The position numbers and the translations under genes are program-made. Shown piece after piece: positions 61,681 through 64,000 of a stretch of 64,000 nucleotides of DNA (the first letter of the stretch is position 1; the number at the start of each line of letters is the position of its first letter). Origin of the DNA: Streptomonospora nanhaiensis (GTDB lineage: Bacteria > Actinomycetota > Actinomycetes > Streptosporangiales > Streptosporangiaceae). The stretch is from assembly GCF_013410565.1 (NCBI RefSeq), contig NZ_JACCFO010000001.1, forward strand, positions 3,100,001-3,164,000. The letters are read 5' to 3'. The notes under the pieces are model-generated. The model saw nothing but the letters and a program-made list of their open reading frames with translations. It was not told where the DNA came from and ran no database searches.

Positions 61681-62697
61681 TCACGGGCTTTCGAGAGCGG
61701 CGCGGAGGCAGTCGTAGGTCGGGGCGAGGGCGCGCAGGGCGGTGGCGGCGGCGCGGGTGTCGCCGGTGGCCAGGGGGTGCTGGAGGGCGCCGACCAGGCG
61801 GGCCTGGTGGGCCGTGACGGCCGCCGCCGCGGCCCGGCCGATGCCGTGCAGGCAGGCGGACGCGTCCGCGAGGCGGCGGGCGCCGACCCGGACGGCGAAG
61901 TGGACGAGGTGGTCGCGGAGGCCGTCGTCGCCGCCGGCCTCCAGCAGGTCGGCGAGCGCCAGGGCGGCGGCGCCGTTGCCGAGGGTGCCCGGCGGCACGG
62001 GGCCGCCGGCGAGGGCGGCGCCGGCGGAGGCGGCCGGGGAGGCGGGCCGCCGGTCGCGGTCGGGGGCGGCGTCCGGAGCGGGGGCGGTGGCGGCGCGCAG
62101 CCGCTCGATCGCGCGCGGGATGGCGGCGGCCACGGCCTCCTCGGCGCTGACGTGCGCGACACGGCGGAAGCCCGACCGCATGGTGAACGGCGCCCCGTAG
62201 GCGACGGTGTCGGCGCGCCACGCCTTCGTGAAGTCGTCGACCGGAAGGCGCGCGTAGGGATAGCCCTGGGGATCGTGCAGGGTGACGTGCGTGTCGTCCA
62301 TTTCCACAACCACGGCGTAGTGGTCGGCGCCGATCGGTCCGGCCATTCCCGGCTGGTGGCTGAAATAGCCCATCTCCACGGGGCCGACCATGACCGGACC
62401 GCGCTGCAGACGGTCGGCGAGCCGGTCGAGCGCGGTGCCCGCGTCTCCCCCGGAGCACGTGTCGGCGGCCCAGCCCAGGCCGGCCAGCGCGGTCTCCACG
62501 CCGGCCTCGGGGGTCCAGCCGAAGGCGTCGAAGAACGGCAGCGTGCCGCCGACCAGCTGCATCCCGAACGCGCTTCCGGTCGCGGTCTCGATGACCGCGG
62601 CCGGCGGCGCGTCGGCGCCCATCATCATTGCCAAAGAATTGGCGTAGCAGTAGGGCCCGGATCCCTGGTAAGGGAGCCCGTGGGGAGATTCGGTCAC
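61681..62697 (-). CDS. BtrH/C39-like cysteine-peptidase-fold protein
   Basis: 338 residues. The N-terminal half has a papain-like arrangement: Cys in 'GSGPYCYANSLAMMMG' (about 17), His in 'GADHYAVVVEMDD' (about 125) and Asp in 'VTLHDPQGYPYARLPV' (about 140). This is the pattern of BtrH_N/C39-like peptidase folds, which in characterised cases hydrolyse or transfer amide-linked groups. The C-terminal half is Ala-rich and helical. The GTG 62697 start has a weak ribosome site. It is followed upstream by an XRE-cupin regulator; a functional link is not proven. Confidence 0.65.
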   Translation of the reverse strand: MTESPHGLPYQGSGPYCYANSLAMMMGADAPPAAVIETATGSAFGMQLVGGTLPFFDAFGWTPEAGVETALAGLGWAADTCSGGDAGTALDRLADRLQRGPVMVGPVEMGYFSHQPGMAGPIGADHYAVVVEMDDTHVTLHDPQGYPYARLPVDDFTKAWRADTVAYGAPFTMRSGFRRVAHVSAEEAVAAAIPRAIERLRAATAPAPDAAPDRDRRPASPAASAGAALAGGPVPPGTLGNGAAALALADLLEAGGDDGLRDHLVHFAVRVGARRLADASACLHGIGRAAAAAVTAHQARLVGALQHPLATGDTRAAATALRALAPTYDCLRAALESP

Positions 62698-62746
62698 CGC
62701 GCCAGGGTGCCGTTTTTCCCGGGAATTGTCACGCTGTCCGGAGCCG

Positions 62747-63391
62747 TCACGGCTCGGGCGGGGCAGCGGCCCCCGCCTCGCCCTCGGCGCCGCCGGCGTC
62801 GCGGATGTGGATCTGCTCGCCCTGGGGGCTGAAGAGGATGAGGATCTCGGCGGGGCGGTCGGACCCGCTGGCGATCCCGTGCGGCCGCCGGGTGTCGAAC
62901 TCCGCCGCCTCGCCGCCGTCGAGGACGGTGGTGTCGGCCCCGAGCTTGAGGTGGAGCGGGCCGGTGAGCACGTACAGCCACTCGTAGCCGCCGTGGACGC
63001 TCTGCCGGATCGGGGCGCCGGGGTCGCGGCCGGGCAGGATCAGCTTGAACGCCTGGACCGGCGCGCCGTGGCCGGCCAGGGGGATGTAGATCATCCCGTC
63101 CCGGCGCACGGGCCGGGGGTGGATCCGCGGGTCGCCGGTTGCGGGCGCGCCCACGAGTTCGTCCAGCGGCACCCGGTAGAGCCGGGCGAGCGGGATGAGC
63201 ACGTCGAGGGAGGGGCGGCGCAGGCCCGACTCCAGGCGGGACAGCGTGCTCACGGACAGCCCGGTGCGCTCGGACACGTCGGCCAGCTTGAGCCGCCGCC
63301 GGGTGCGCACCTCGCGCAGCCGGGGCCCCACCGTGCCCAGGAGCGCGTCGACGCCTTCGCCCGGTACTCCGCCGGACTCGTTCGTTTGCAT
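62747..63391 (-). CDS. XRE-family regulator with C-terminal cupin
   Basis: 214 residues. HTH at about 20-75: 'LREVRTRRRLKLADVSERTG' and 'SVSTLSRLESGLRRPSLDVL'. Cupin at about 115-195: 'GGYEWLYVLTGPLHLKLG', 'GEAAEFDTRRPHGIASG'. This one-component design binds small molecules in the cupin. A TACACT box lies 8 nt before ATG 63391, suggesting a leaderless message. It is divergent from a methyltransferase gene 92 bp away, a common pairing that implies it controls that gene. Confidence 0.9.
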   Translation of the reverse strand: MQTNESGGVPGEGVDALLGTVGPRLREVRTRRRLKLADVSERTGLSVSTLSRLESGLRRPSLDVLIPLARLYRVPLDELVGAPATGDPRIHPRPVRRDGMIYIPLAGHGAPVQAFKLILPGRDPGAPIRQSVHGGYEWLYVLTGPLHLKLGADTTVLDGGEAAEFDTRRPHGIASGSDRPAEILILFSPQGEQIHIRDAGGAEGEAGAAAPPEP

Positions 63392-63483
63392 GTTCCGCAA
63401 GTGTATTTGCCGGTGTGGCACCACGCGGGGAGAGTGAGGGGAGTTCCCGATGTCCGCCCTCCCCACAGCAGAGGAGCAGCCCG

Positions 63484-64000
63484 ATGGCAACGCCCAGCGA
63501 GGAGTTCTGGGAGCGGCACTACCGCCGCGCCGACCCCGGGTGGGGCACCCGGCCCAACGCCGTCCTCGCCGACACCGTCCCCGCCCTGTGCCCGGTGCCG
63601 GGGACCGCGCTCGACCTCGGCTGCGGGCACGGCGGCGACGCGCGCTGGCTGGCCTCCCTGGGCTGGCGGGTGACGGCGGTCGACGTGTCCGCCACCGCGC
63701 TGGCCCGGCTGGCCGAGGCCGCCGCCGCGGACGGCCTGGCCGACCGGGTCACGCCCGAACGCCACGACCTGGCGCACACCTTCCCCGAGGGCGTCTTCGA
63801 CCTCGTGGCCGCGAGCTACTTCCACACACCGCTGGACCTCCCCCGCGAGCGCGTGCTGCGCCGCGCCGCCGCCGCGGTCGCCCCCGGCGGGCTGCTCCTG
63901 ATCACCGACCACGCGTCGGTGGCGCCGTGGAGCTGGAACGCCGACGAGAACCCCGCCTTCCCCACCCCCCAGGAGACCGCCGCCGCCCTGGCCCTGCCCC
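63484..64000 (+). CDS. Class I SAM-dependent methyltransferase (partial, cut by window end)
   Basis: 172 residues are visible. 'FWERHYRRADPGWGTRPNAV' opening, SAM motif I 'ALDLGCGHGGDARWLASLG', motif II 'VTAVDVSATALARL', motif III region 'FDLVAASYFHTPLDLPRE' and 'VAPGGLLLITDHASV'. This fits the tellurite-resistance/UbiE-like small-molecule methyltransferases. The ATG has GAGGAG upstream. Divergent from an XRE-cupin regulator that probably controls it. The end lies outside the window. Confidence 0.9.
   Translation, partial: MATPSEEFWERHYRRADPGWGTRPNAVLADTVPALCPVPGTALDLGCGHGGDARWLASLGWRVTAVDVSATALARLAEAAAADGLADRVTPERHDLAHTFPEGVFDLVAASYFHTPLDLPRERVLRRAAAAVAPGGLLLITDHASVAPWSWNADENPAFPTPQETAAALALP

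Overview
The window is very GC-rich (about 75%) chromosomal DNA of a filamentous actinobacterium. The gene order and the chaplin genes (hyphal surface amyloids) point to Nocardiopsaceae or a close relative; this is inferred from gene content and codon bias, because no 16S rRNA gene or identified database match is available. Many start codons are GTG, and several genes have a -10 hexamer 6-8 nt before the start codon, which suggests leaderless mRNAs.

Layout. 1-7 kb: a WYL-domain regulator cut by the left edge, a VOC protein, two bacterial PH-domain membrane proteins (one with a 795-residue low-complexity extension) and a DUF5946 protein behind a MerR-type promoter. 7-18.3 kb: a conserved housekeeping block read leftward, dacB, a zinc metalloprotease, tilS, hpt, ftsH, folE, folP, an NTF2-like protein, folB, folK and DUF3180, with ppa divergent from dacB. 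18.4-29.8 kb: accessory genes, including a sigma-region-2 membrane protein, a poly-cysteine leader peptide ahead of a degenerate cysteine-dioxygenase-like protein, a DEDDh exonuclease, decayed two-component remnants, a PfkB kinase/GH4 glycosidase pair, and a lower-GC patch with an excisionase-like HTH protein. 29.9-38.7 kb: tRNA-Thr(CGU), a lipoprotein hydrolase, holB, an MFS-thymidylate kinase fusion and topA. 38.9-43.4 kb: DUF5703 and a surface-protein cluster (two multi-domain chaplins and a secreted protein of unknown function). 43.8-64 kb: an M20 peptidase, tRNA-Leu(GAG), a TetR/membrane pair with three operators, an ECF41 sigma factor with its decarboxylase-like target, an aldo/keto reductase, a possible ubiquitin-like protein ending in Gly-Gly coupled to a DUF4132 protein, a two-component system, a DUF418 protein, fused MFS/TetR remnants, a monooxygenase/SDR pair, a C39-like protein, an XRE-cupin regulator and a methyltransferase cut by the right edge.

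The most interesting points are the coupled Ubl-like/DUF4132 pair, the poly-Cys leader with its ligand-depleted dioxygenase-like gene, the five-domain cysteine-free chaplin, the TAP/decay junctions that can be read base by base (an 8-bp duplication, and a deletion joining two divergent genes), and two single-base homopolymer frameshifts that may be assembly errors. No CRISPR array, complete insertion sequence, prophage or rRNA operon was seen.
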